NCBI RefSeq assembly: GCF_001927285.1
Contig: NZ_MSIG01000004.1
Location: forward strand, 186,001-250,000
Source: Mongoliimonas terrestris
GTDB lineage: Bacteria > Pseudomonadota > Alphaproteobacteria > Rhizobiales > Pleomorphomonadaceae
Reading direction: 5' to 3'
Length of the DNA: 64,000 nt
The notes below the pieces were generated by a model, which searched no databases, had not been told where the DNA came from, and saw nothing but the letters and a program-made list of their open reading frames with translations. Each line of letters opens with the position of its first letter. The stretch's first letter is position 1. Positions 20,478-28,746 of the stretch are shown one piece after another. The translations under genes were made by a program, and so were the position numbers.

Positions 20478-20521
20478 GAAGGCCCGCAGCGCTCCGGTCG
20501 ACCTGGGCGCCGCGGGCCTTC
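20478..20521 (+). terminator. hairpin terminator of the che operon
   Basis: A 10-bp outer stem (GAAGGCCCGC with GCGGGCCTTC) with further internal GC pairing. It is followed by gccgttt, a short T run. Confidence 0.6.
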
Positions 20522-20682
20522 GCCGTTTCACCCTGAAATCGCCCGTCGCCCGTTTGACAGGCTTTCACCCGGGCCGATACTCTCCAAACCATTGCAATCG
20601 AGCGATCCGTCTGTCGTAGACCGTCCCCTGGGCGCCGACGCGCTGTCGGGAAGGATCGCGATCGGGGATCCGAAGGACCATC

Positions 20683-21015
20683 ATGAAAGCCAGCACTCTG
20701 TTCGGTGTCGTCCTGGCTGTCGCGGGCGCGGGCGCCGCGTTCTACGTTCTCAGCAAGGACACCGCCTGTGCCGGGTGGGAAACGGCCCAGGTGCGGCAGA
20801 TCATGCTGCAGGAATTGCGCGATCAGGCGCCGGTCGACCCTGAGATCCCCGACGCCTACGACGCGCGGATCGACGAGGCCGCCATCACCTATGCGGACGA
20901 GACCTGGCTGGTGCCGATGGTGGTGTCCGACCGGCTCGGCACGTCGCAGAACTTCATCGGCACCATCTCGTGCCTCGGCGGCGGCATGATCGCCATCTCC
21001 AAGGCGCCCGACTGA
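20683..21015 (+). CDS. small membrane-anchored or exported protein, unknown
   Basis: A 110-residue protein that I do not recognise. Residues 3-23 (ASTLFGVVLAVAGAGAAFYVL) form a signal peptide or single anchor. The remaining 85 residues are soluble, slightly acidic, and contain two Cys (CAGWETAQ and ISCLGGGM) that could pair outside the cell. A good ribosome-binding region (GAAGGACCATC) precedes the ATG. It is a lone gene between the che operon and the next convergent gene. Confidence 0.6.
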   Translation: MKASTLFGVVLAVAGAGAAFYVLSKDTACAGWETAQVRQIMLQELRDQAPVDPEIPDAYDARIDEAAITYADETWLVPMVVSDRLGTSQNFIGTISCLGGGMIAISKAPD

Positions 21016-21099
21016 CGGGACGGACGGACGTCGGGGTGCGGCATCGGTGGAAGGCCGCGACCTGGCCGGGGCAGGGGAGGGCGGACGACGGGCGACCGC

Positions 21100-22245
21100 C
21101 TATTCCTGCATGCTCTCCCGGTTGGCGATCACCTCCACCTCGGTGTCGCGTCCGGTCTCCACGCCGAACACCCGCTGGAACACCGTGTCCTCATGCTTGG
21201 CGATGGCCGTATAGTCGCCTTCCGCCAGGATGAAGGACGGGAAGGCGCCGACGCCCTCGGTCACCACGTCGCCGCCAGGGGTGAGGATCGACCAGCGGGT
21301 ATCGGCGATCGCCTCGCCGCCCGGTTCGCCGACGAGCTTCAGGGTCACCTCCGCGGCACGCTGGTAGAGCGTCACCTCGGTCAGCTTGCCGGGGGTCACC
21401 TCCACGTCGGCGCGGGTGACCGCGTTGATCGGGCCGTAGCGGCTGACCACGTGGTAGGTGTCCGCCGGCAGACGCACCACCTCGCCGGGCTTGATGTTGC
21501 CGGCCACGATCTTGCGCTCGCCGCGCGCATCCGTCTCCATGTCGAGGATGTCGAAGCGTACGTCCGCGTCCGGCAGGCGCTGGTCGTCGGCGAGCGCCGT
21601 CAGCTGCAGGCCGCCGGCCTCCAGCACCACGGCCTCCGTGACCGTCGGGCCCGTCACCTCCACCCGCACGGTGCGGTCGGCGTAGCCGAACCAGCAGTGC
21701 ACGAGGTAGGCCCCGGGCGGCACCTGGAAGACCGCGTCGCCGCCCTCCGCCGTGGCGACCAGCTTCAGCCGGCCGTCCGGACCCGGCTCGGCGCCGAACA
21801 GGCGCCAGACGAGGCCGCTGCGGAGCGGCGGACCGTCGGCGGTGAGCCGGGCGGTGAGGATGATCTCCGGATCGCCCACGCGCAGCTTGTCGAGGCCGAA
21901 CGCGGGCGGCAGCAGGTCGTCGGCGGGTGCGAACGGGGCGGCCGCCTCGGGCAGGCCGGTGCCGCCGCCGAGCCCCAGTGCCGGATCGAGCGGCGGCACC
22001 GCGTCGAGCGGGGGCGGGCCTGGGATGGCGGGCGCGCCGAGCGCCGGCAGGTCCAGCGGCTGGCCGGGACCGCCGTCGAGGCCGGGAACGTCGGCGGGCG
22101 GCAAGGGGCCGTTCAGCCCGCCGTCGAACGACTGGGCAAACGCCGGGCAGAGGATCCCGAGGAGGACGAGAAAAGCGGTCACACCCGTGCGCGCGAGGCG
22201 CAGGAGGGAGAAAGCCGGCCGTGCGGACAACGTCGTCAGGTCCAT
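21100..22245 (-). CDS. exported protein with Pro-rich N-terminus, unknown
   Basis: A 381-residue protein. A signal sequence (about 10-38, LARTGVTAFLVLLGILCPAFA) is followed by about 90 residues rich in Pro, Gly, Leu and Asp that look disordered. The C-terminal 260 residues look like beta-strand modules: YLVHCWFGYADRTVRVEVTG, VVRLPADTYHVVSRYG and SFILAEGDYTAIAKHED repeat a pattern of a Gly/Asp turn, Tyr, then a strand, as in carboxypeptidase-regulatory or Ig-like folds. I cannot give it a name. The start at 22245 is chosen because the signal peptide begins there. Short repeats lie just upstream. Confidence 0.7.
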   Translation of the reverse strand: MDLTTLSARPAFSLLRLARTGVTAFLVLLGILCPAFAQSFDGGLNGPLPPADVPGLDGGPGQPLDLPALGAPAIPGPPPLDAVPPLDPALGLGGGTGLPEAAAPFAPADDLLPPAFGLDKLRVGDPEIILTARLTADGPPLRSGLVWRLFGAEPGPDGRLKLVATAEGGDAVFQVPPGAYLVHCWFGYADRTVRVEVTGPTVTEAVVLEAGGLQLTALADDQRLPDADVRFDILDMETDARGERKIVAGNIKPGEVVRLPADTYHVVSRYGPINAVTRADVEVTPGKLTEVTLYQRAAEVTLKLVGEPGGEAIADTRWSILTPGGDVVTEGVGAFPSFILAEGDYTAIAKHEDTVFQRVFGVETGRDTEVEVIANRESMQE

Positions 22246-22248
22246 CTT

Positions 22249-22313
22249 CGTCCAGGAAAAGGCATCGTCCAGGAAAGGCGTCGTGCAGCGGGCGGGCGTC
22301 GTCCAGGCAAGGC
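22249..22313. repeat. three copies of a 14-15 bp direct repeat
   Basis: CGTCCAGGAAAAGGC at 22249, CGTCCAGGAAAGGC at 22266 and CGTCCAGGCAAGGC at 22300 lie directly before the start of the minus-strand exported-protein gene. They could be an operator array or local duplications. Confidence 0.55.
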
Positions 22314-22526
22314 AGGTCGGACTATCGTCGGGCAGGCGAACCGCGTCTCTGTTGATCGGGAAATTTCGTGGCGAATTCAAGTCTGATGAAGGCCGGAGGG
22401 GGTTTTCTCCCGCGCCCAATCGTCCTTTAAGAAGGATTGGACGGCAGGTTCGCCCCAGGATCGCTGACGGCTCCCCACCCGACGGTCCCGTCCACCGCAC
22501 GCATGTGCCCGACGCTTGAGAGAGAC

Positions 22527-23099
22527 ATGACCGACGCCCTGACGCTTCTGACCACCCGCCGCTCGATCCCGCCGGCCTTCCTCGCCGAGCCCGGCCCCTC
22601 GGCGGACGAGATCACCACGCTTCTCACCATCGCGTCCCGCGTGCCGGACCACGGCAAGCTGGCGCCCTGGCGCTTCATCCTGATCCGGGGGGACGCGCGG
22701 ACCATGCTCGGCGAACGGCTGGCGGATCTCCTGCTTGCCCGCGACCCCGCCACCTCCGCCCAGCGCCTGGAGGACGAGCGCCGCCGCTTCGCCCGTGCGC
22801 CGCTGGTGGTGGCGGTGATCAGCCGGGCGGCCGAGCACGTGAAGATCCCCGTGTGGGAGCAGCAGCTCTCCGCCGGCGCCTCGGCCATGAACCTCGTCAC
22901 CGCCGCGCATGCCATGGGCTATGCGGCCTCGTGGCTGAGCGAATGGGTGAGCTACGACGCGGAGGCCGCCGCCATCGTGGGCGTCAAAGCGGGCGAGCGG
23001 ATCGCCGGCCTCGTCCACATCGGCACGCCCTCCGCCCCGCCGCAGGACCGGCCCCGCCCGGCGCTTGCCGACATCGTCACCGAATGGTCGGCCGGCTGA
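22527..23099 (+). CDS. nitroreductase-family protein (YdjA-like)
   Basis: A 190-residue FMN enzyme of the nitroreductase fold. It begins TLLTTRRSIPPAFL, the Arg-Arg-Ser FMN-phosphate contact. It continues ASRVPDHGKLAPWRFILI, typical of the short YdjA group, and ends with a WLSEW and IVGVKAGERIAGLVHIG region. Such enzymes reduce nitro or quinone substrates with NAD(P)H. The true substrate is unknown. The ATG at 22527 follows GAGAGAGAC. A flavin reductase gene follows in the same direction, across a strong palindrome. Confidence 0.85.
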   Translation: MTDALTLLTTRRSIPPAFLAEPGPSADEITTLLTIASRVPDHGKLAPWRFILIRGDARTMLGERLADLLLARDPATSAQRLEDERRRFARAPLVVAVISRAAEHVKIPVWEQQLSAGASAMNLVTAAHAMGYAASWLSEWVSYDAEAAAIVGVKAGERIAGLVHIGTPSAPPQDRPRPALADIVTEWSAG

Positions 23100-23144
23100 T
23101 ACACGGACTAGCCCGAACGGGCGCCGGCCGGCGAGGCCGTAGCG

Positions 23145-23178
23145 CACATGCAGGTCGGACCCGTCCGACCTGCATGTG
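23145..23178. repeat. perfect 16-bp inverted repeat between nitroreductase and flavin reductase genes
   Basis: Arms run from 23145 to 23160 (CACATGCAGGTCGGAC) and from 23163 to 23178, fully complementary with only CC between them. It lies 45 nt after the nitroreductase stop and 24 nt before the next start. No T run follows. With a 2-base gap the DNA form (operator or cruciform) is as likely as an RNA hairpin. Confidence 0.85.
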
Positions 23179-23201
23179 GCGGGAATGAGGGAACCACGCG
23201 C

Positions 23202-23810
23202 ATGTTCTACGATCCGCGGCAGCCCGACCACGGCCTGCCGCACGACCCCTTCCTGGCGCTGGTCGCGCCGCGGCCGATCGGGTGGATCTCCACCCGATCG
23301 GCGGCGGGCATCGCGAACCTCTCGCCCTACAGCTTCTTCAACGCCTTCTCCACCCGCCCGCACGTGGTGGGCTTCTCCAGCACGGGCCGGAAGGATAGCG
23401 TACGGAACGCCGAGGAGACGGGCGTCTTCATCGTCAATATCGCGACCTTCGACCTGAAGGACGCCATGAACGCGTCCTCGGTCACGGTTGCGCCGGAGGT
23501 GGACGAATTCCCGATCGCCGGCCTCACCGCCGTGCCCGGCACGGCCGTGGACGCGCCGCGGGTCGGCGAGGCGCTCGCCGCCCTGGAGTGCCGCACCACC
23601 GCCGTCGTGCCGATCACTGGCCTTGCGGGCGGCGCGCCCGGCGCCTTCCTGGTGCTCGGCGAGGTGGTGGGCGTGCATCTGGACGAGCGCATCCTCACCG
23701 ACGGGCGGGTGGATACGGCCAAGCTGCGGCCGCTCGCCCGCCTCGGCTACATGGACTACGCCGTGGTGGATACGGTGTTCGACATGGCCCGCCCGAAGCC
23801 GCCCGCCTGA
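23202..23810 (+). CDS. flavin reductase-like (split-barrel FMN) protein
   Basis: A 202-residue protein with the flavin reductase-like split-barrel pattern: ALVAPRPIGWISTRSAAGI, NLSPYSFFNAFSTRPHVVGF, then KDSVRNAEETGVFIVNI. These elements contact FMN in the family. The typical reaction is flavin reduction by NAD(P)H for a partner oxygenase. Its nearest neighbour is a nitroreductase-type flavoprotein, so flavin chemistry is shared. No partner oxygenase is encoded nearby. Confidence 0.85.
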   Translation: MFYDPRQPDHGLPHDPFLALVAPRPIGWISTRSAAGIANLSPYSFFNAFSTRPHVVGFSSTGRKDSVRNAEETGVFIVNIATFDLKDAMNASSVTVAPEVDEFPIAGLTAVPGTAVDAPRVGEALAALECRTTAVVPITGLAGGAPGAFLVLGEVVGVHLDERILTDGRVDTAKLRPLARLGYMDYAVVDTVFDMARPKPPA

Positions 23811-23864
23811 GGCAGGCCCTTGCCCCGGGCCGATTTCCCGGTGGCCCGGTCAAGCGGCGCCCCG

Positions 23865-24455
23865 TCACGCCACCATGACGGCGGGCGGCGCAAGCACGGC
23901 GGTGAATCCCGCCGCCCGGGCCGCCTCCGCGTCGGCGGGTCCGGCGGTGCGCTGCCGCTCGAAGGCCGGCAGGCCGAGGGCGGCCGCCGCGAGCACCACC
24001 TGGCCGCGCGCGACCACCAGCGGCGGCGCGGCGTCGGCGTCCGGATCGAGGCCGAGGGCGGCGAGCAGCGCCGGGGTGTCGAGCCCGAGGCCGATCAGCC
24101 GCCGCGGGGGGGCGAGCCGCAGGACTGCCGCGAGGCCGTCGGCCCCGCCGACCAGCACCGCCAGCCCCAGGCTCTCCTCCGGCCGGTCGAGGCGCGCCTC
24201 GGCAACCGCCAGCGCGGCGGCGGTGCGGCCGATGTCGTCGGTCGTCCGCGGGTGCGTGAGGAGAAGACCGAGCCGCGCCCGCGCGGCGGCGGCCTCCAGG
24301 TCGGCCGCACCGAGGCCGGGGGGCACGCGGACCAGATCCGCCGGCAGCCCGTCATCGCCGCGCACGGCGATCCGGCCTGCCGGGGCGGGCGCGCCGGCCG
24401 GAAGATCGGCCCAGACCGAAGACCCCTCCAATATGCGTGCGATTGCATAATTCAT
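23865..24455 (-). CDS. short CitE/HpcH-like protein
   Basis: A 196-residue Ala-rich protein. It carries pieces that align by eye with the CitE/HpcH aldolase fold: LRLAPPRRLIGLGLDTPALL resembles the segment that normally reads like LVFGAEDLAADLG. PLVVARGQVVLAAAALGLPAF matches the helix PLAVARGRVVLAARAAGLPA. At about two thirds of the usual length (about 280 residues) it lacks much of the barrel, and the usual acidic metal ligands are not evident. It is probably not an active lyase. It diverges from the lytic transglycosylase gene across a CtrA-type box that begins 3 nt upstream of its start codon. Confidence 0.55.
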   Translation of the reverse strand: MNYAIARILEGSSVWADLPAGAPAPAGRIAVRGDDGLPADLVRVPPGLGAADLEAAAARARLGLLLTHPRTTDDIGRTAAALAVAEARLDRPEESLGLAVLVGGADGLAAVLRLAPPRRLIGLGLDTPALLAALGLDPDADAAPPLVVARGQVVLAAAALGLPAFERQRTAGPADAEAARAAGFTAVLAPPAVMVA

Positions 24456-24457
24456 AG

Positions 24458-24476
24458 TTTACCACTTGTTAACCAT
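24458..24476 (+). promoter_or_regulatory. CtrA box (TTTA-N7-TTAACCAT)
   Basis: TTTA, seven bases, TTAAC, continuing to CCAT. This matches the TTAA-N7-TTAA full CtrA site at seven of eight core positions, and the second half is the perfect TTAACCAT half site. It lies 47 nt before the lytic transglycosylase start and directly over the leader of the divergent CitE-like gene, so it could control both. ctrA itself is in this window. Confidence 0.65.
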
Positions 24477-24522
24477 ACCGGCTCCACGGTGCGTCCATCG
24501 GCTTTCGACCGGGGTTGCATCC

Positions 24523-25602
24523 ATGAAAACGGCCTTCGAATGGGTCTATACGCCGCACGCGGCGCCGGCCCGACCGGTTTCGACGGAGCCGTCCGCCGCC
24601 GGCCTGGAAAACCGCATCGAACAGGCCTTCGCCGCCGCGAGCGACACCACCGGCACCTCTTTCGAGTACCTCCTGAAAACCGCCCAGCGCGAGTCGTCCC
24701 TCAACACCAACGCCAATGCCCGGACCTCGTCGGCCGCCGGTCTCTTCCAGTTCATCGAGAGCACCTGGCTGGAGACCATGAAGGACGCCGGCGGCGCCGT
24801 CGGCCTCGGCCGCTACGCCGACGCCATCGAGCGCGGCGCGAACGGCCGCTACAGCGTGGCGGATCCGGCGCTCCGCAAGGAGATCCTGGATCTTCGCTAC
24901 GACCCCGACATCGCCTCCATGATGGCCGGGGCCCTCACCCGGCGCAACGGCGCTTATCTCGCCGAGCGCCTCGGCCGCGAGGCGAACGCGGGCGAGCTCT
25001 ACATCGCCCACTTCCTCGGCGCCCGCGGCGCCGCCTCGCTGATCGGCCTTGCCGAGAAGGCACCGGGCACCACCGCCGCCGACGTCTTCCCGCGCCAGGC
25101 GGCGGCCAACAAGTCCATCTTCTACGACGGCCGTTCGCCCCGCACGGTGGAGGCGGTCTATGGCGAGCTCGTGCGCCTGCACGGCGGCACGGCGCCCGCC
25201 CTGTCCACCCCCGTGATGACGGCCGCCGCACCCGCCGCGTCGGACGATCCGTTCGCCGCCGGCACCGGCGACGGCGAGGGCACCGCCCTCGGTTACGCCG
25301 ATCCCGGCGACCGGGTGCAGGCCGGATGGACCGCCGCCGACGCGGAGACCGCCTTCGAGGGTCTGTTCCGCACCGACCAGCCCGCCGCCCGCGTCAACGG
25401 CGCGGCCGCCTTCTTCAGCGCCTTCACCCGCGCACCCGGCCTCTTCGACGTGGCGGCGGCCGCCGACACTGCCGACCTCGGCGAGACGGCCCCGGACGGC
25501 CTGTCGCTCTCCACCCCCGGCCCGTCGGCCTTCGAGGCGTCGGAGCGGCAGAAGCGCAAGGGTCCGCTCGACCTCACGCGCTTCCTCAACATCAAGTCCT
25601 GA
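24523..25602 (+). CDS. lytic transglycosylase (SLT domain), no signal peptide
   Basis: A 359-residue protein. The goose-lysozyme-like/SLT domain spans about 45-235: LLKTAQRESSLNTNANARTS with catalytic Glu57, then SAAGLFQFIESTWL and YIAHFLGARGAAS. It cleaves peptidoglycan. The C-terminal 120 residues are Ala/Asp-rich and low in structure. The N-terminus (MKTAFEWVYTPHAAPARPVS) is not a signal peptide, so export would need another route such as the flagellar apparatus. A CtrA-type box lies 47 nt upstream. A flagellum-related wall-opening role is inferred. Confidence 0.82.
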   Translation: MKTAFEWVYTPHAAPARPVSTEPSAAGLENRIEQAFAAASDTTGTSFEYLLKTAQRESSLNTNANARTSSAAGLFQFIESTWLETMKDAGGAVGLGRYADAIERGANGRYSVADPALRKEILDLRYDPDIASMMAGALTRRNGAYLAERLGREANAGELYIAHFLGARGAASLIGLAEKAPGTTAADVFPRQAAANKSIFYDGRSPRTVEAVYGELVRLHGGTAPALSTPVMTAAAPAASDDPFAAGTGDGEGTALGYADPGDRVQAGWTAADAETAFEGLFRTDQPAARVNGAAAFFSAFTRAPGLFDVAAAADTADLGETAPDGLSLSTPGPSAFEASERQKRKGPLDLTRFLNIKS

Positions 25603-25805
25603 CCGGACCGGCCTCGCCGTCCTCCACCCCCGCCGGCCGTTCGGCTAGACGCCGCTGCCGCGCGGCTTCGCCCTCATCAGGGTGAACAGCGGGTTAGCGA
25701 GCGTGGTGAACGGCTCGTTAATCATCCCCTGGCATTCTGACGGACAGGAAGCCCTGCCGCTCCGCGCGCGGCGGCAAGGGCCCGTGGTCGCTTCGGAGGC
25801 TGTTC

Positions 25806-27002
25806 ATGGTCGCGGTCCGTCTGCTGGCATGGTTGGACAAGGCACCCGCCCCGGCGCGCGCCGGTGCCGTGGCGCCGCTCGTCAACAGCTACGTGCATGC
25901 GGCCCTCTCCGACGAGGCCCGCGACGACCTCGACATCGCCATGACTCTGCTGCTCGACGATCCGGTGCCGGAGGTGCGGCGCGCGCTTGCGGAGGCCCTT
26001 TCGATCCACGAGGCGGTGCCGCGCCATCTGGTGGTGGCGCTCGCCCAGGACCTGCCGTTCGTGGCCGAACCGGTGCTGCGCCGCTCCCCTTGCCTCCTTG
26101 ACGCCGAACTTGCCGAGGCGGTGCGCGGCGGGGTCGCGCGAGTGCAGACCGCCGTCGCCTGCCGGCCGTGGGTGAGCTACGCCGTCGCCGACGTGATCGC
26201 GGCGGAAGCCGACGAGGAGGCGGTGGCGGCGCTCGTCTCCAACAGCGGCGCCGACCTTTCCTACGAGGCCTTCTCGGCCGCGGCGGAACGGTTCGGCACC
26301 GTGCCCGATGTGCGCGACGCCCTCTTCCGCCACCCGGACCTGCCGATCACCGTGCGCCAGTCGCTGATCGCCCGCCTGGGGCTCGCCCTCAACGGCCTGA
26401 TGGTCTCGCGCGACTGGATGAGCGAGCGCAAGGCCGGCAACGTCGTCCGGGAGGCCTGCGAGAAGGCCACCGTCGTGCTGGCGGCCGGGGCCGGCGAGGA
26501 GGAGCTGGAGGATCTGGTCGAGCATCTTCGGGCGACCGGCCAGCTGACCCCCGCGCTCGTGGTGCGCACCGCCTGCACCGGCAACATCCGCTTCCTGGAG
26601 GCGGTGATCGCCCGCCTGACCGGCCTGCCGGCCGAGCGGGTCTATGCCATCCTGGTCGACGGGCGCGTCGCCGCCGTCACCGCGCTCTTCGCCCGCGCCG
26701 GCCTGCCGGACCGGGTGAACGGGGCGCTCCTGGCGGCGCTCGCCGCCTGGCGCGACCTTGCCAAGGAAGAATGCACGGAAGGCGATCCGGCCTTTCCGCG
26801 CCGCATGATCGAACGGGTGCTGACCCGCTACCAGCGGATGGCCGCCGGCGATGTGGACGATCTCCTCGCGCTCCTGCGCCGGCTTGCCGCCGACGCGGCC
26901 CGCGAGGCCGCCCGCGCCAAGGCGGAGGCTGCCCGCACCAAGGCCGCCGAGGCCCGCGAGCGGTCGGGCCGCGCGGCGCCGCACGTGGATATCGCGGCTT
27001 GA
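25806..27002 (+). CDS. DUF2336-family protein
   Basis: A 398-residue all-helical protein with a HEAT-like run of helices: LDIAMTLLLDDPVPEVRRAL, then VAEPVLRRSPCLLDAELAE. These are the usual marks of the alphaproteobacterial DUF2336 family. The C-terminal 40 residues are an Ala/Lys/Arg/Glu helix (AAREAARAKAEAARTKAAEA). No enzymatic motif is visible. Function is unknown, and it is soluble. It lies in a block with an orphan Hpt protein, a ParA-like ATPase and ctrA. Confidence 0.75.
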   Translation: MVAVRLLAWLDKAPAPARAGAVAPLVNSYVHAALSDEARDDLDIAMTLLLDDPVPEVRRALAEALSIHEAVPRHLVVALAQDLPFVAEPVLRRSPCLLDAELAEAVRGGVARVQTAVACRPWVSYAVADVIAAEADEEAVAALVSNSGADLSYEAFSAAAERFGTVPDVRDALFRHPDLPITVRQSLIARLGLALNGLMVSRDWMSERKAGNVVREACEKATVVLAAGAGEEELEDLVEHLRATGQLTPALVVRTACTGNIRFLEAVIARLTGLPAERVYAILVDGRVAAVTALFARAGLPDRVNGALLAALAAWRDLAKEECTEGDPAFPRRMIERVLTRYQRMAAGDVDDLLALLRRLAADAAREAARAKAEAARTKAAEARERSGRAAPHVDIAA

Positions 27003-27119
27003 TGCTTGGCTGGTGACGTTCGGATTCGCCCGACCGTTACAGCCTGACCGGCCGGCGCCCGTTCGGGTTTCCCCTGCGCTTTTAGAGCGCCGACAGGCCG
27101 GGACTTTACGCGCTTGGCG

Positions 27120-27653
27120 TTAGTCCAGTGGCGGCTCGGGCGCGTGCTCGGCGAGATAGGCGTAGGACAGATCGTTGAGGGCGCCCACGAGGGCCGACCC
27201 GATCCGGTCGCCTTCGTCCTTGGCGGATTCCCGGTAGATGGCCGTGATGGCCTTGACGTGCTGGTCGACGAGGTCGAAGGGCAGGGTGTCCCGGTCCGGC
27301 AGACGGTCAAGCAAGGCGCAGAGGCTGCCGGCCGCCGCGGCGACCAGGGGATAGCCGAGGGTGGTGGCCTGGCCCTTCAGGTCGTGCACCGCCCGGAAGA
27401 AGGCGTTGCGCAACTCGCCGTTCGGCCGTTCGGCCGAGACCCAGGCCTGGAAGCGGGTGCCCACCACCTCGATCTCGTCCTTCATCCAGGTGTCGAAGTT
27501 GGACGAGAGGATCTTCAGCGCCGCCTCGGCGCGCGCCACCGGGTCGTCGCCCGCGCCACGGCTCTTCACCTCCCGCACCTTGCGGCGGAGATCCACGTGG
27601 GGCTGGATGAGCTGCTGCTCAGCGGTGGGCGGTGCGCCGTTGCGTGCGGCCAT
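27120..27653 (-). CDS. orphan Hpt-domain protein
   Basis: A 177-residue protein. Its central helices carry NAFFRAVHDLKGQATTLGYP, a histidine-phosphotransfer motif with the phosphorylatable His at residue 90. No kinase or receiver domain is attached, so it would shuttle phosphate between partners encoded elsewhere. The start at 27653 (MAARNGAPPT) is preferred over one 21 codons upstream. A half-site-like TTAACGA lies upstream, near 27720. It is distinct from ChpT, which uses a DHp-like fold. Confidence 0.75.
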   Translation of the reverse strand: MAARNGAPPTAEQQLIQPHVDLRRKVREVKSRGAGDDPVARAEAALKILSSNFDTWMKDEIEVVGTRFQAWVSAERPNGELRNAFFRAVHDLKGQATTLGYPLVAAAAGSLCALLDRLPDRDTLPFDLVDQHVKAITAIYRESAKDEGDRIGSALVGALNDLSYAYLAEHAPEPPLD

Positions 27654-27787
27654 TGGGGCAGGTCCCGGCTGGGAGACCCGCGACGGGCGGGCCTCCGCTG
27701 GCAGGCATGCTGGCACGCTGTCGTTAACGAAGCGTTCTCCGTACCGGCCCGGCGGGTGATCCGGCCCGGCTTCCGCCCCGGCCTTGG

Positions 27788-28573
27788 TCAGTAGCGGAAC
27801 TGCTCGGCGAGGATGCGCTCATCCCAATTGTGGTCGCGGTCGAACAGGATGAGGCTGCGCTGCTTGTGGTCTTCCCGCACGGTGACCTTCACCACGTCGC
27901 GGATCTCGGTGAAGTCGGCCGCGGCGCTCACCGGGCGCTTTTCCGTCTCCAGCACCTCGATCACCACGGTGCAGCGGTTCGGCATCAGCGCGCCGCGCCA
28001 CCGCCGCGGCCGGAACGGGCTGATCGGCGTCAGGGCGAGCAGCGGCGCGTGGATCGGCAGGATGGGGCCGTGGGCGGAGAGATTGTAGGCGGTTGATCCG
28101 GTCGGGGTCGCCACCATCACGCCGTCGCAGATCAGCTCCTCCAGCCGCACCTTGCCGTCGATGGCGATCCGGAGCTTGGCCGCCTGATAGGTCTGGCGGA
28201 GCAGCGACACCTCGTTGATGGCGCGCGCCGCGTGGCTGGTGCCGGCCGCGTCCACCGCCGTCATGATCAGCGGGTGAATGGCGGTGACCACCGAATTGGC
28301 CAGCCGCTCGCGAAGGGCGTCGTAGCGGAATTCGTTCATGAGGAAGCCGACCGAGCCGCGGTTCATGCCGTAGATCGGCTTGTCGGTGTTCATGAAGGCG
28401 TGGAGAGTCGTCAGCATCAGGCCGTCGCCGCCGAGCGTGATGATCACGTCCGCGTCCTCCGGCTCGGCGTGCCCATAGAGCTCGACGAGCCGCTTGTGCG
28501 CCTCCTGCGCCTCTTCCGTGTCGCTCGCCACGAAGGCGAGCCGATCGAAGGAGGGGATCACGCGATGCGCCAT
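27788..28573 (-). CDS. nadK: NAD kinase
   Basis: A 261-residue cytosolic enzyme that phosphorylates NAD to NADP. The key motif GGDGLML (in [14 protein letters not shown]) is near residue 47. [12 protein letters not shown] follows, and [16 protein letters not shown] is the conserved ATP/NAD-binding segment. The start at 28573 is chosen because GAGAGGACCG precedes it. An upstream ATG at 28633 has no ribosome-binding site. It lies in tandem downstream of the ParA-like gene on the minus strand. Confidence 0.92.
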   Translation of the reverse strand: MAHRVIPSFDRLAFVASDTEEAQEAHKRLVELYGHAEPEDADVIITLGGDGLMLTTLHAFMNTDKPIYGMNRGSVGFLMNEFRYDALRERLANSVVTAIHPLIMTAVDAAGTSHAARAINEVSLLRQTYQAAKLRIAIDGKVRLEELICDGVMVATPTGSTAYNLSAHGPILPIHAPLLALTPISPFRPRRWRGALMPNRCTVVIEVLETEKRPVSAAADFTEIRDVVKVTVREDHKQRSLILFDRDHNWDERILAEQFRY

Positions 28574-28746
28574 CGGTCCTCTCGGGGCAAGCGCCGGACG
28601 GGTCTCCGGCGGTCCGTCGTCTGCCGCACTCATCCGCTAACATGGCGGGTTCGAAAAGGAAACGACGAACCGGAGCGCGAGCGCGGCGCGCGCCGTCGCA
28701 GGCCCCGGCCGGTGCGTCCGGTTCCGGCCGGCGCGTGGGTCCGATC

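Noticed and set aside
28574..28633. Longer form of NAD kinase starting at 28633
   Set aside because: No ribosome-binding site there, while GAGAGG precedes 28573 and the family begins at that point.
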